Origin: Nanobdellota archaeon
Lineage (GTDB): Archaea > Nanobdellota > Nanobdellia > Woesearchaeales > WJKV01
Length of the DNA: 64,000 nucleotides
Direction of reading: 5' to 3'
Assembly: GCA_023133595.1 (NCBI GenBank)
Contig: JAGLWF010000002.1
Span: 62,001-126,000, forward strand
Shown here: piece by piece, positions 1 through 8,753 of the stretch
Position numbering within the stretch: position 1 is the first letter of the stretch
Layout: every line of letters starts with the position of its first letter
The notes under the pieces: generated by a model
Databases searched by the model: none
Seen by the model: only the letters and a program-made list of their open reading frames with translations
What the model was told of the DNA's origin: nothing
Made by a program: the position numbers and the translations under genes

Positions 1-756
1 AGAGACCAGAGACTTCCTGAGATAGGAGACAAGTTTTCATCCCGGCACGGACAGAAAGGTGTTGTGGGTATGCTTTTCCCCCAGACAGATATGCCGTTCA
101 CAGCATCTGGAATTATTCCTGATGTAATATTTTCACCGCATTCCATACCAACTCGTATGACAATCTCGCACCTGATCGAGCTTGTCGCAGGAAAAGTAGG
201 ATGCCTGTCAGGAAGAAACATCGACGCTACTGCGTTCTCTTCTGAGCCAGAGAAAGCCCTGAGAGAGGAACTGAAATCACTAGGATTCCGGGAGAATGGA
301 TCAGAAACATTATACAATGGCCTTACAGGCGAACAATTCAAAGTAAAGATCTTTATCGGAAACCAGTTCTACCTGAAACTAAGACACATGGTCGCGAACA
401 AGATACACAGCAGAGCAACAGGGCCGATTACACTCCTTACACGACAGCCTACAGAAGGCAAGGCAAAAGAGGGTGGACTTCGTCTTGGAGAGATGGAGAA
501 GGACACATTTGTTGCGCACGGCGCAGCATTATTGTTGAAAGAAAGGTTCGACTCTGACAAGACAATTGTACCTGTCTGCGAAGAGTGCGGGATGATGGCT
601 TATGTCGACAAATTCAAGAACAGGCACATCTGTCCTATCTGCGGAGAGACAGCAGAGATCAACCAGGTTGAGATGAGTTACGCTTTCAAGCTATTGCTCG
701 ACGAACTGAAGAGCATGGCAGTATACCCAGAGATAAGACTGGAGGACCAGTACTAA
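1..756 (+). CDS. rpoB: RNA polymerase subunit B, C-terminal part (cut by window edge)
   Basis: This is the 3' part of the second-largest RNA polymerase subunit (beta-like), part of the catalytic core. The reading frame is open from base 1, so the gene starts before the window. The first residues include the GDKFSSRHGQKGVVG signature of the catalytic region. Near the C-terminus a CEECG...CPICG pair forms the expected zinc site. The stop is one base before rpoA1, in the usual archaeal order B-A'-A''. Whether B is split into B' and B'' cannot be seen here. Confidence 0.96.
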   Translation, partial: RDQRLPEIGDKFSSRHGQKGVVGMLFPQTDMPFTASGIIPDVIFSPHSIPTRMTISHLIELVAGKVGCLSGRNIDATAFSSEPEKALREELKSLGFRENGSETLYNGLTGEQFKVKIFIGNQFYLKLRHMVANKIHSRATGPITLLTRQPTEGKAKEGGLRLGEMEKDTFVAHGAALLLKERFDSDKTIVPVCEECGMMAYVDKFKNRHICPICGETAEINQVEMSYAFKLLLDELKSMAVYPEIRLEDQY

Positions 757-757
757 A

Positions 758-3385
758 ATGACAGAATATATCCATAAAAAGGTGCAGAGCATCAAGTTCA
801 GGGTAATGTCACCTAAAATTATCAAGAAGATGTCAGCAGCCAAAGTTGTCACACCAGAACTCTACGACAAGGAAGGTTATCCTGTCGACGGTGGACTGAT
901 GGATATCCGTCTTGGTGTCATTGATCCTGGTCTGACATGCAAGACATGCGGTTCAAAACTGAAAGAATGCCCTGGACACTCGGGATACATCGAGCTTGCA
1001 CGTCCAGTCCTTCACATTCAATTTATCACTACTATCCTTAATCTATTGAGATGCAGCTGCCGGGAATGTGGCAGAATCCTTGCGTCTGAAGCAGAGATCG
1101 GTGCGCAGAAAAGAAAGCTGAAAAAGATTATCGCTGAGCGTGGACTGAAAGAAAAGAACACTGCGATCAAGACTTTCCTGCAGAAAGTAAGGACAGTCAG
1201 CAAGTGTCCGCACTGCAGGTCACGGCAGATACCAGTCACACTGGAAAAACCTACCCGCTACCTTGAGAAAGATAAAAGATTGTCACCTATTGAGATCAGG
1301 AGCAGGCTGGAAAATGTTCCAGACAATGATGTTGAACTGTTCGGCATTGATCCAGCTGCATTAAGACCGGAATGGATGATACTGACTATATTGCCTATTC
1401 CATCTGTAAGCATGAGGCCTTCGATCACACTGCAGTCTGGAGAACGTGCAGAGGATGATCTTACTCATAAGCTTGGCGACATTGTAAGGATTAACCAGAG
1501 ACTGTTCGAGAACATCAATGCAGGCGCGCCAGAAATCATTATCGAGGACCTGTGGGACCTATTGCAATATCACGTTACAACATTCTTCAAGAATGATGTT
1601 GCTCAGCTTCCTCCTGCCCGGCACAGGAGCGGAGAACCATTGAAGACATTGAGCAACCGTATCAAGAGCAAACAAGGACGTATCAGGCATAACCTTGCCG
1701 GTAAGAGGACTAATTACAGTGCGCGTACTGTAATCTCTCCAGACGCAATGCTTAAGATCAACGAGGTCGGTGTTCCGTCACAGATGGCCAGGAAATTAAC
1801 TGTTCCTGAAAGAGTCACATCATGGAACATTGAATACCTTAAATCATTGATCCAGAAAGGCCCTGGTGTTTATCCAGGTGCGAATTATGTTACACGGCCA
1901 GACGGCCGGAGAAAAAGGATCACAGACGAGACAAAAGAGGAGCTGCTTGAAGAGCTTGAGCCAGGATATACTGTAGAGCGACACATCATCGACGGAGATG
2001 TTGCACTTTTCAACAGGCAGCCGTCACTTCACAGGATGAGCATGATGTGCCACAGGGTAAAAGTTCTTGACGGCAAGACCTTCAGGATGAATGTTGCTGT
2101 CTGTAATCCGTACAACGCAGACTTTGACGGTGATGAGATGAACCTGCACATCCCGCAGACAGAAGAGGCAAGGGCAGAAGCAGAAATTCTCATGGAAGTA
2201 CAGACACAATTGATCAGTCCTGCTTATGGATTGTCTGTCATGGGCTGTGTGCAGGACGCTGTCACTGGCAATTATATCCTGACAAGCGGAACAAAGATGT
2301 CGCGCCACGAAGCAATCTCATTATTATACTCACTTGGAATCGATGATTTCACGAAATTAAGAAAGAATGAACTGGATGGCAAGGAAATATTTTCAGCATT
2401 GCTCCCGAACGATTTCAAATTCAATGGAAGGAACAATGCATGCATTGCACCAGGAGACCCGTGCAAGAGCTGTCCAAAATGGAAGAACAACAAATGCCAG
2501 CTTGACGCCCGTATCGATATTGTAGACGGGCAATTGATGAATGGAGTTATCGACAGCAAACAGCTGGCTTCTGGATCCGGGTTATTGCTGAGAAACATCC
2601 ACAAGCAGTACGGTCCAGACATGACAGCAACCATCCTGACAAATCTTTTCAAGCTAGGTATCAAAGTTTTATTGAAGTATGGATTCACAGTCGGTCTTAG
2701 TGATGCTGAATTGACAGATGATGTCGTGGCAGAGATCAAAGAGGAGATCAAGAAGGCATACGAGGAAGTTGAAGAGGTGATCGCGACATACAAAAGCGGA
2801 GACCTGAAAGAGCTTCCAGGACGTACTGCACGGGAAACTTTAGAGAACATGATTCTAGGAATACTGAACAAAGCCAGGAACAAGACAGGTGAGATTGTCG
2901 CAAGGCATGCAAAAGCAGACAATCCAATACTGACAATGGCAAGATGCGGACGTGGAAGAACACTGAATCTTGCAATGATGACTGCATGTGTCGGCCAGCA
3001 GTCGCTGAGAGGCGGACGGATCAGCGGCGGATTCCACGAGAGAAGCTTATCATGCTTCAGGAAGAAAGACCTTGGTGCAGCTGCTCATGGTTTTGTAAAG
3101 AACAGTTTCAAGGACGGATTGTCTCCTGCTGAATTCTTCTTCGGAGCAATCACAGGAAGAGACTCCCTGATGGATACTGCGCTTCGAACACCTAGATCCG
3201 GATATCTTTACAGAAGATTATCTAACGCAATGCAGGATCTTAAGGTTGAATACGACCAGACAGTGCGTGACGCTTCAAAACAGATCATACAGTTCAACTA
3301 TGGTGAAGATGGGATTGATGTTTCAAAATCAGAAAAAGGTACGATCAATGTACAGAAGATCGTAACAAATGTTTGCGGTGAATAA
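758..3385 (+). CDS. rpoA1: RNA polymerase subunit A' (largest subunit, N-terminal part)
   Basis: Catalytic large subunit of archaeal RNA polymerase, 875 residues, the usual size for A'. The metal-binding DFDGD motif inside NADFDGDEMNLH is at about residues 455-459. The N-terminal zinc region (CKTCGSKLKECPGHSGY, about residues 60-80) and a second Cys cluster follow family expectation. The ATG lies one base after the rpoB stop and two bases separate it from rpoA2, so the genes are co-transcribed. No defects were seen. Confidence 0.98.
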   Translation: MTEYIHKKVQSIKFRVMSPKIIKKMSAAKVVTPELYDKEGYPVDGGLMDIRLGVIDPGLTCKTCGSKLKECPGHSGYIELARPVLHIQFITTILNLLRCSCRECGRILASEAEIGAQKRKLKKIIAERGLKEKNTAIKTFLQKVRTVSKCPHCRSRQIPVTLEKPTRYLEKDKRLSPIEIRSRLENVPDNDVELFGIDPAALRPEWMILTILPIPSVSMRPSITLQSGERAEDDLTHKLGDIVRINQRLFENINAGAPEIIIEDLWDLLQYHVTTFFKNDVAQLPPARHRSGEPLKTLSNRIKSKQGRIRHNLAGKRTNYSARTVISPDAMLKINEVGVPSQMARKLTVPERVTSWNIEYLKSLIQKGPGVYPGANYVTRPDGRRKRITDETKEELLEELEPGYTVERHIIDGDVALFNRQPSLHRMSMMCHRVKVLDGKTFRMNVAVCNPYNADFDGDEMNLHIPQTEEARAEAEILMEVQTQLISPAYGLSVMGCVQDAVTGNYILTSGTKMSRHEAISLLYSLGIDDFTKLRKNELDGKEIFSALLPNDFKFNGRNNACIAPGDPCKSCPKWKNNKCQLDARIDIVDGQLMNGVIDSKQLASGSGLLLRNIHKQYGPDMTATILTNLFKLGIKVLLKYGFTVGLSDAELTDDVVAEIKEEIKKAYEEVEEVIATYKSGDLKELPGRTARETLENMILGILNKARNKTGEIVARHAKADNPILTMARCGRGRTLNLAMMTACVGQQSLRGGRISGGFHERSLSCFRKKDLGAAAHGFVKNSFKDGLSPAEFFFGAITGRDSLMDTALRTPRSGYLYRRLSNAMQDLKVEYDQTVRDASKQIIQFNYGEDGIDVSKSEKGTINVQKIVTNVCGE

Positions 3386-3387
3386 AT

Positions 3388-4533
3388 ATGAGTGAAGAAC
3401 TGATAAAAGAATATATAGACGTGATTCCAAACAGCCTACTGGACCAAGTCCGGAAGCATCTTCCTGCAAAAGCAAAGAAAGCTGAGGTCAAGAAGATACT
3501 TGAACTGCTGAGAGAAGAATTCGACAACATGCAGATCGAGGCAGGGGAATGTGTAGGTCTTGTTGCTGCTGAAAGTATCGGCGAGCCTGGTACCCAGATG
3601 ACCCTGAACACAAAACACTTTGGTGGTGTTGCAGAGCTTCAGGTTACTCTAGGTCTTCCTCGATTGATCGAGATTTTCGACGGCAGACAAAATATTTCAA
3701 CACCTATGATGGAGATCTATCTTAAGAATCCTAAATGTTCTGTTGAAGAAGTCACAAAGATCGCTGGTAAGATCAAGGAGACACCATTATCAGAGCTTGC
3801 AAAATCTTTTGAAGTCAATATAGCTGACGCTACCATCGAAGTCGAGCTTGACAAGGAAGCTGTTGCGCAGGCAGGTATCAGGGTTGCAACTATTGTCAAA
3901 AGACTGCAGACCGGGTTGAAGAATGTTAATGTAAAAAATAAGGAAGATATAATATTTATCAAGGTCACCAAAGAAGGAGACGAGCTGAACAAATTATATG
4001 CTGTAAAAGAAACTTCAAAAGGAGTGTTTGTCTCTGGAATCAAAGGAGTGACACAGGTACTTCCTGTAAAGATAGGGGAAGAATATGTCATCAAGACCGC
4101 AGGCTCAAACCTGAAATCAGTCCTGAAGATGGATGAAATTGATACATACAAGACAAGGACAAACGATATCTTTGAGACATGCAAAGTCCTGGGATTAGAG
4201 GCTGCACGTCAGCTTATCATTGATGAAGCGCTTAATGTCCTGGAGACTCAGGGTCTTGATATCAATATAAGACATATCATGCTTGCAGCTGACACAATGA
4301 CAGTTGCTGGAGAGATCCGGGGTATCACACGTTACGGAATTGTCGGACAGAAAAGTTCTGTTCTTGCGCGTGCATCGTTCGAGACTCCGATCAAACATAT
4401 TATTGCAGCAGCTGAGAGAGGAGAGATTGATAAACTAAACAGTGTAATTGAGAATGTCATGATCAACCAGCCAGTACCGATCGGAACTGGACTTCCTGGT
4501 TTAAGAACCAAAGAACAAGGTAAAGGCACATGA
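3388..4533 (+). CDS. rpoA2: RNA polymerase subunit A'' (largest subunit, C-terminal part)
   Basis: C-terminal part of the split archaeal largest subunit, 381 residues. The stretch GLVAAESIGEPGTQMTLNTK at about residues 57-76 is the conserved beta'-type segment next to the bridge helix and trigger loop. It completes the catalytic cleft together with A'. It starts two bases after rpoA1 and its last four bases overlap the start of the next gene, a sign of translational coupling. Length and order are normal for archaea. Confidence 0.97.
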   Translation: MSEELIKEYIDVIPNSLLDQVRKHLPAKAKKAEVKKILELLREEFDNMQIEAGECVGLVAAESIGEPGTQMTLNTKHFGGVAELQVTLGLPRLIEIFDGRQNISTPMMEIYLKNPKCSVEEVTKIAGKIKETPLSELAKSFEVNIADATIEVELDKEAVAQAGIRVATIVKRLQTGLKNVNVKNKEDIIFIKVTKEGDELNKLYAVKETSKGVFVSGIKGVTQVLPVKIGEEYVIKTAGSNLKSVLKMDEIDTYKTRTNDIFETCKVLGLEAARQLIIDEALNVLETQGLDINIRHIMLAADTMTVAGEIRGITRYGIVGQKSSVLARASFETPIKHIIAAAERGEIDKLNSVIENVMINQPVPIGTGLPGLRTKEQGKGT

Positions 4534-4787
4534 TCGAAGATTTAAAAGAAAGGATTGCGAAAAAACTTGTGACAATAGGGACAGAGGCAACTTTAAAGAA
4601 TCTCAGACAAGGAAATCTGGAAAAAGTGTTCATCACAAAGAATTGTCCTGAAAAGGTGCGTGATGACATAAAAGATTTCAAAGAGGATGTCGAGATTGTG
4701 GAACTAGATAAGACAAACGAAGAACTGGGAGTTATGTGCAAGAAACAGTATGCGATATCTGTTTTGGGATTTCTAAAGGAGAAATAA
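4530..4787 (+). CDS. rpl30e: Ribosomal protein eL30
   Basis: An 85-residue protein of the L7Ae/L30e fold placed between rpoA2 and nusA, the standard position of eL30 in archaeal RNA polymerase operons. The pattern of lysine-rich N-terminus, a central VFITKNCPEKVRDDI and a C-terminal segment matches the family. It is shorter than the typical 95-105 residues, mostly at the C-terminus. The ATG overlaps the rpoA2 stop by four bases. The assignment rests on both sequence pattern and gene order. Confidence 0.87.
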   Translation: MIEDLKERIAKKLVTIGTEATLKNLRQGNLEKVFITKNCPEKVRDDIKDFKEDVEIVELDKTNEELGVMCKKQYAISVLGFLKEK

Positions 4788-5201
4788 ATGACCATTAAAT
4801 ATGATATAAGAAGTATGCAACTTATGTCTTCGTTTGAAAAGATCACGAGAAGCAAGCTAAAAGATTTTTTCGAGACCGATGATATGCTTATCTTCATTGT
4901 CCAGCCAATGCAGTTGCGGAGAGCATTAGGCCCGCAGGGAAAGAATGCAAAGTTCCTGCGCAGAAAGTTCAACAAGAACATCAAGATTGTTGAATACAAT
5001 CCTAACAAGATCACATTTATCAAGAATATGATCTATCCGCTGAAAGCTTTGAAAATCACAGAAGAGGACGGTATAGTGACCATAAAAGGCCCGGATAGGG
5101 AGACGAAAGCTTTATTAATAGGGAGAAATGCATCAAATTTGAGGGCATTAGAGGACGCTGTAAGGCGATATTTCGATGTCAAAGAGATAAAAGTTGTATA
5201 A
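4788..5201 (+). CDS. nusA: NusA-like transcription factor (KH domains)
   Basis: A short archaeal NusA of 137 residues containing only the KH-type RNA-binding part. The motif [20 protein letters not shown] (about residues 44-63) carries a GxxG loop of a KH domain, and [14 protein letters not shown] near the C-terminus is the second. It has no S1 or N-terminal polymerase-binding domain, as is normal for archaeal NusA. It abuts eL30 directly and lies one base before the rps12 start. Confidence 0.92.
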   Translation: MTIKYDIRSMQLMSSFEKITRSKLKDFFETDDMLIFIVQPMQLRRALGPQGKNAKFLRRKFNKNIKIVEYNPNKITFIKNMIYPLKALKITEEDGIVTIKGPDRETKALLIGRNASNLRALEDAVRRYFDVKEIKVV

Positions 5202-5202
5202 A

Positions 5203-5640
5203 ATGGGAAAGAAGCCAAGAGGACTGAACGCTGGGAAAAAACTGGTAAAGAGACGTAGGACTGGCAGACGGCTTCATACAAAATACCTGATCCGGCTTCA
5301 CGGTCTTAAAAAAAAAGCTGATCCACTAGAAGGAGCGCACCAGGCAAAAGGTATTGTCCTGGAGAAAGTTGAGCGGGAAGCTAAACAGCCAAACTCTGCT
5401 ATGAGAAAGTGTGTCCGTGTCCAGCTTATTAAAAATGGAAAACAAATCACAGCTTTTGTTCCTGGTGATGGCGCGATCAAGATGGTTGATGAGCACGATG
5501 AAGTCATTGTCGAATGTATCGGTGGAACAAAAGGACGTGCAAAAGGAGATATTCCAGCTGTCAAATGGCAGGTCATCAAAACTAATGCTCAATCTTTGAA
5601 AGCACTGCTTTCTGGAAAACTTGAAAAAGCTAGAAGATAA
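5203..5640 (+). CDS. rps12: Ribosomal protein uS12
   Basis: Small-subunit decoding-centre protein of 145 residues. The diagnostic [15 protein letters not shown] loop is present in the middle, followed by a [15 protein letters not shown]-type segment typical of archaeal uS12. I chose the ATG at 5203 ([13 protein letters not shown]) over an in-frame TTG at 5194, because the ATG gives the usual N-terminus and lies one base after the nusA stop. It is followed two bases later by rps7. Confidence 0.96.
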   Translation: MGKKPRGLNAGKKLVKRRRTGRRLHTKYLIRLHGLKKKADPLEGAHQAKGIVLEKVEREAKQPNSAMRKCVRVQLIKNGKQITAFVPGDGAIKMVDEHDEVIVECIGGTKGRAKGDIPAVKWQVIKTNAQSLKALLSGKLEKARR

Positions 5641-5642
5641 GG

Positions 5643-6239
5643 ATGGAAGCGAAATTATTCAACAAATGGTCATTCGAAGGGATCAAGGTAGACGATCCTG
5701 GACTGCAGAAATATATTTCCCTGAATCCTGTTATCATTCCAAAGACAGGAGCGCACTATGTTGGTGCACGTTTCCACAAATCAGATATAAACATCATTGA
5801 AAGATTCCTGAACAAGATAATGGTTTCCGGGCATAAAGGCAAGAAACATTTCATAAGTTCTGGCAAGAATACAGGAAAAGCTGCAAACGCCCTAGAGATA
5901 ATGGAAAAGACAATGCAGATCATTGAAGAAAGAACAAAACTAAATCCGATCCTTGTCATGGTCAAAGCACTTGAAAATGCTGCTCCGCGCGAAGAGATCA
6001 TCACAATCGAGTATGGTGGCGCGCGTTATCCAAAAGCAGTCGAGTGCGCACCCCAGAGAAGAATTGACATTGTCATCAGATACATGGTGCAGGGCTCTTT
6101 CCAAAAAGCCTTCAACAAAGGAAAGAAAGCACATGAGACATTGGCAGCAGAGATTATTAACGCATACAATCTTTCCAACCAATCATCTGCAATCGCAAAG
6201 AAACAAGAACTGGAAAGACAATCCGATTCCAGCAGATAG
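5643..6239 (+). CDS. rps7: Ribosomal protein uS7
   Basis: Small-subunit head protein of 198 residues. The segment NPILVMVKALENAAPREE and the following RIDIVIRYM...AHETLAAEIINAY helices are the conserved uS7 core. It begins two bases after rps12. In many archaea rps7 is followed by elongation factor genes and rps10; here an unrelated small gene starts one base after the uS7 stop, so the usual operon is interrupted at this point. Confidence 0.96.
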   Translation: MEAKLFNKWSFEGIKVDDPGLQKYISLNPVIIPKTGAHYVGARFHKSDINIIERFLNKIMVSGHKGKKHFISSGKNTGKAANALEIMEKTMQIIEERTKLNPILVMVKALENAAPREEIITIEYGGARYPKAVECAPQRRIDIVIRYMVQGSFQKAFNKGKKAHETLAAEIINAYNLSNQSSAIAKKQELERQSDSSR

Positions 6240-6240
6240 A

Positions 6241-6603
6241 ATGAAATCAATTTTCATTGCAGGGAGCCGGAAATTCTACGACAAAGTTTCAAATCTTATT
6301 GAAGAGATGAAAAAGAATAATATTAAGGCTGACAAAGCTGAGGAATGGGATCAGACACAGGAAGACACACTCGAAAGCGAGAAAAAAGCACTGTTCCTGG
6401 CTTTTGAAAAGATCGATGATGCTGATGTTGTGTATATCTTTGCTGACAACGGATACACTGGAAAAACTGTTGCAATAGAGATTGCCTATGCATATGCAAA
6501 AGGCAAAGAAGTTATTTCTTCTGAGGAGATTGAAGAGTTTTCTGCGCGGGCATTGATCTCTAAAATAATAAAACCAGAAGAGTTGATAGAATACTGCAGA
6601 TAA
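6241..6603 (+). CDS. Nucleoside 2-deoxyribosyltransferase-like small protein
   Basis: A 120-residue Rossmann-like protein. MKSIFIAGSRKFYDKV at the N-terminus, a central DADVVYIFADNGYTGKTVAIE stretch (split around residues 60-80) and KEVISSE towards the end resemble nucleoside 2-deoxyribosyltransferase domains, in which the E of a GxxxxxEI helix is catalytic (here within the VAIEIAYAYAKGK region). The ATG at 6241 is chosen because it follows the uS7 stop by one base; a longer in-frame extension overlaps rps7 and is not coding. The family call is moderate and the substrate is unknown. Confidence 0.55.
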   Translation: MKSIFIAGSRKFYDKVSNLIEEMKKNNIKADKAEEWDQTQEDTLESEKKALFLAFEKIDDADVVYIFADNGYTGKTVAIEIAYAYAKGKEVISSEEIEEFSARALISKIIKPEELIEYCR

Positions 6604-6635
6604 GTTATATAAATTCATGCCATTTCTTCTTACAT

Positions 6636-7415
6636 ATGGGGGCTTTAAATGATCTTGTTGCAATCATAGAAGAGAAGGTAGATCCATTAGACTTCTATAG
6701 AGATGAAGCATATCAAGTGGCTCGCGTATTCAGGAAATGTTTCAAACAGTTAGGCAGGAATGTCGGAGATACAGTCGATGTGATGGAAGCTGTCAATCTT
6801 CGTGGCATGGCTATTTTCAAAGCTACAAATGTGGAAGAAATCCGCAAGAATATTGTAGATAATCATAACTCTCTTGAAAACTGGCCAAAAGCAGGGATAG
6901 TAGAGAAGATTTCCTACGGAGTCTACAGATTGACCGAAGTTTCCAAAAAATGGTACGATCAACTTGTGCAGGCTGGTTTTTATGAAAGAGAAGATGAACG
7001 CCAGAAAGGTAATTTCTGTGAAAAGGATCTTACTGATCTGACAGAACTGGCACAGCTTCTGATGGAAAAGCTTGGCAGTCTGGAAGATATCTTTATGTCC
7101 ATTGGATACCAGATGGCAGCGACTTTGCATTTCGAATTTATAACAAATGAAAATTCTGTCGGCAAGACATTTTCAGAGATTGATCCTGATTTTGATTTCT
7201 ATCGTGTCAGAACCTACGAATATATGGCGCAAGCAGGCATTGTCAAAAGAATATGTTTTAATTGTTATGAATTAACAGAGAAATCAAAAGAATGGTTCGA
7301 AAAGTTTGATACAGAAGGATTCTATGAACATTTGAAAGAAGAGGAAGAAGAAAGAGCTCATATCGGATCTGAAAGAGGAAGTAGTGATATCCCAGATGAA
7401 GATTTTCCTTTCTGA
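6636..7415 (+). CDS. Unknown protein with a duplicated winged-helix-like unit
   Basis: A 259-residue protein I cannot name. It consists of two related halves. The first contains AGIVEKISYGVYRLTEVSKK and ends in GFYERED; the second contains AGIVKRICFNCYELTEKSKE and ends in GFYEHLK. The shape of each unit (helices followed by a short beta hairpin with a final Leu-Thr-helix) is compatible with a winged-helix DNA-binding fold, but this is an inference. An acidic tail follows. A TATA-like box (TTATATAAATT, about 6605-6615) lies about 25 bases before the ATG, so the transcript is probably leaderless and independent of the rps7 operon. Confidence 0.6.
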   Translation: MGALNDLVAIIEEKVDPLDFYRDEAYQVARVFRKCFKQLGRNVGDTVDVMEAVNLRGMAIFKATNVEEIRKNIVDNHNSLENWPKAGIVEKISYGVYRLTEVSKKWYDQLVQAGFYEREDERQKGNFCEKDLTDLTELAQLLMEKLGSLEDIFMSIGYQMAATLHFEFITNENSVGKTFSEIDPDFDFYRVRTYEYMAQAGIVKRICFNCYELTEKSKEWFEKFDTEGFYEHLKEEEEERAHIGSERGSSDIPDEDFPF

Positions 7416-7420
7416 AGAAG

Positions 7421-7645
7421 TCAAGTAGCGGTATTTTTCGTAAAATCTGTTTGCGGCAATGTTCCTTCTCCTGATACTAATTCAAGAGGTGCGCATCCTG
7501 GCGGGCATTCTGCTCCTGGTATTGGTTCTGCACTGGCTTCCATGACAAAATTCTCACCATAGTTCAGGACTAATGCGCCTAAAGCAATTGCAAACGCTAT
7601 AAGAAGTACAGTTGCTAACAATGGAGAGATACCTCTTTTATTCAT
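7421..7645 (-). CDS. Archaeal pilin/archaellin-type protein with class III signal
   Basis: A 74-residue protein with an N-terminal NKRGISPLLATVLLIAFAIA stretch, the class III (type IV pilin-like) signal of archaeal pilins and DUF1628-type proteins: short basic leader, then a hydrophobic helix that would form the filament core. The exposed part is very short and Cys/Pro-rich (CPPGCAP). I take the ATG at 7645 rather than the TTG one codon earlier because an AGGTGA ribosome site lies four bases upstream of the ATG. A TATA box is at about 7676-7685. A minor pilin or surface-anchored peptide is likely. Confidence 0.75.
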   Translation of the reverse strand: MNKRGISPLLATVLLIAFAIALGALVLNYGENFVMEASAEPIPGAECPPGCAPLELVSGEGTLPQTDFTKNTAT

Positions 7646-7703
7646 CAAGTCACCTATTTATATGGATAGTGTTTTGGTATATAAGGTTTACGCTCAGAAG
7701 TAC

Positions 7704-7799
7704 GTGCATAGCACCAAGCGTAGCCCTCCAATAACCAATCAAGTTTACTAGACTCGGCTTCTGACTCATATTTCTGATCTGGCAAAGCGTGCTATGCAC
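7704..7799 (-). repeat. GTGCATAGCAC-type inverted-end repeat, copy 1
   Basis: A 96-base element bounded by an 11-base perfect inverted repeat (GTGCATAGCAC at 7704 and its complement ending at 7799). Relative to the copies at 48091 and 62974 it is inverted. Its interior carries AGAAGCCGAGTCTA (minus strand), shared with the copies at 36205, 38750 and, with one change, 62974. It lies between the pilin and NFACT-R genes and encodes nothing. Confidence 0.85.
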
Positions 7800-7840
7800 T
7801 GTCAGAAAGACTTAAATAGCTTATTCTTATATATAAATTC

Positions 7841-8629
7841 ATGGTAGAGGTCGTGCTTGACATAAGAAAAAATATTGACAAGAATGCTGCAATATATTAC
7901 GAGAAAGCCAAGAAGGCAAAGGGCAAGATAGATGGTGCAAAAAAGATAGTTGCAGAATCAAAGAAAGAGCTGGAAGTAGTGCAGAAGAAAAAAGAAGAGA
8001 TCCTTAAAGAGATGGAGAAAGAAAAAAAGGAAAAAGAAAAGAAGAAAGTGCGGAAAAAAGAGTGGTACGAGAAGTTCAGATGGTTTATTTCTTCTTCAGG
8101 CTTTTTGTGCATTGGCGGAAAAGATGCAACCACAAATGACATTATTGTGAAAAAGCATTGCGACAAAGGTGATTTAGTGTTCCACACAGATATCGCAGGA
8201 TCCCCATTCTTTGTGATAAAAGCAGAAGGTCAGGAGATTGATGACCTGGCAAAAGAGGAAGCTGCTATCGCAACAGCATCATATTCAAGAGCATGGAAAC
8301 TGGGAATATCAACAACAGAAGTATATTGTGTATCACCAGACCAACTGAAGCACGAGATGGGCCTGCCAAAAGGAACATTCATGGTGTACGGAAAAAGGCA
8401 GTACTTCAGCCCTACATTGACGGTTGCAGTCGGGATCACTGAGAAAGGTGTTGCAATGGCTGGTCCTGTGAGCGCAGTCAAAAAGAACTGCAGGAAATAT
8501 GTCAGCATCAAGATAGGAAACCTGAAAAAATCAGAAACTGCAAAGAATATCCAGAAGAAGATAGGCGGAGAAGGTGATGAGATAATGTCGTGCCTTCCAT
8601 CAGGCGGATTCGCAATAATCAAAGATTAG
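7841..8629 (+). CDS. Stand-alone NFACT-R domain protein (RqcH/NEMF C-terminal type)
   Basis: A 262-residue protein with a highly charged coiled coil (about residues 1-75) followed by an NFACT-R domain. The domain is recognised from WFISSSGFLCIGGKDATTND and KGDLVFHTDIAGSPFFVIK (about residues 85-130). In full-length archaeal RqcH/Tae2-type proteins this domain follows an NFACT-N/FbpA module, and the protein binds stalled 60S/50S-peptidyl-tRNA complexes. Here that module is missing and the start is well placed: TATA-like TTAAATA near 7811, leaderless ATG at 7841. Either the gene is split in the genome or this lineage keeps only the RNA/ribosome-binding part. The stop abuts a repeat element. Confidence 0.85.
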   Translation: MVEVVLDIRKNIDKNAAIYYEKAKKAKGKIDGAKKIVAESKKELEVVQKKKEEILKEMEKEKKEKEKKKVRKKEWYEKFRWFISSSGFLCIGGKDATTNDIIVKKHCDKGDLVFHTDIAGSPFFVIKAEGQEIDDLAKEEAAIATASYSRAWKLGISTTEVYCVSPDQLKHEMGLPKGTFMVYGKRQYFSPTLTVAVGITEKGVAMAGPVSAVKKNCRKYVSIKIGNLKKSETAKNIQKKIGGEGDEIMSCLPSGGFAIIKD

Positions 8630-8725
8630 GTGCATAGCACCAAGCGTAGCTATGGAACAAACATACCTGTAACATAAAATCATTTTTATGAGCAATATCA
8701 TGATCTTGCGAAGCGTGCTATGCAC
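8630..8725 (-). repeat. GTGCATAGCAC-type inverted-end repeat, copy 2
   Basis: A 96-base element starting exactly after the NFACT-R stop codon. Its ends are the same 11-base inverted repeat as copy 1. Its interior belongs to a second subtype shared with the copy at 48091 (ATATTGCTCATNAAAA-like core, on the minus strand). It ends about 17 bases before the TATA box of the next gene. Confidence 0.85.
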
Positions 8726-8753
8726 ATACATCAAAGAGTAAAGCTTTTATATC

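Noticed and set aside
2272-2922. 216-codon minus-strand ORF inside rpoA1
   Set aside because: It is a shadow of the polymerase gene with no promoter and no family match.
5953-6240. 96-codon upstream extension of the deoxyribosyltransferase-like gene
   Set aside because: It overlaps rps7 in another frame; the ATG one base after the rps7 stop gives the family N-terminus.
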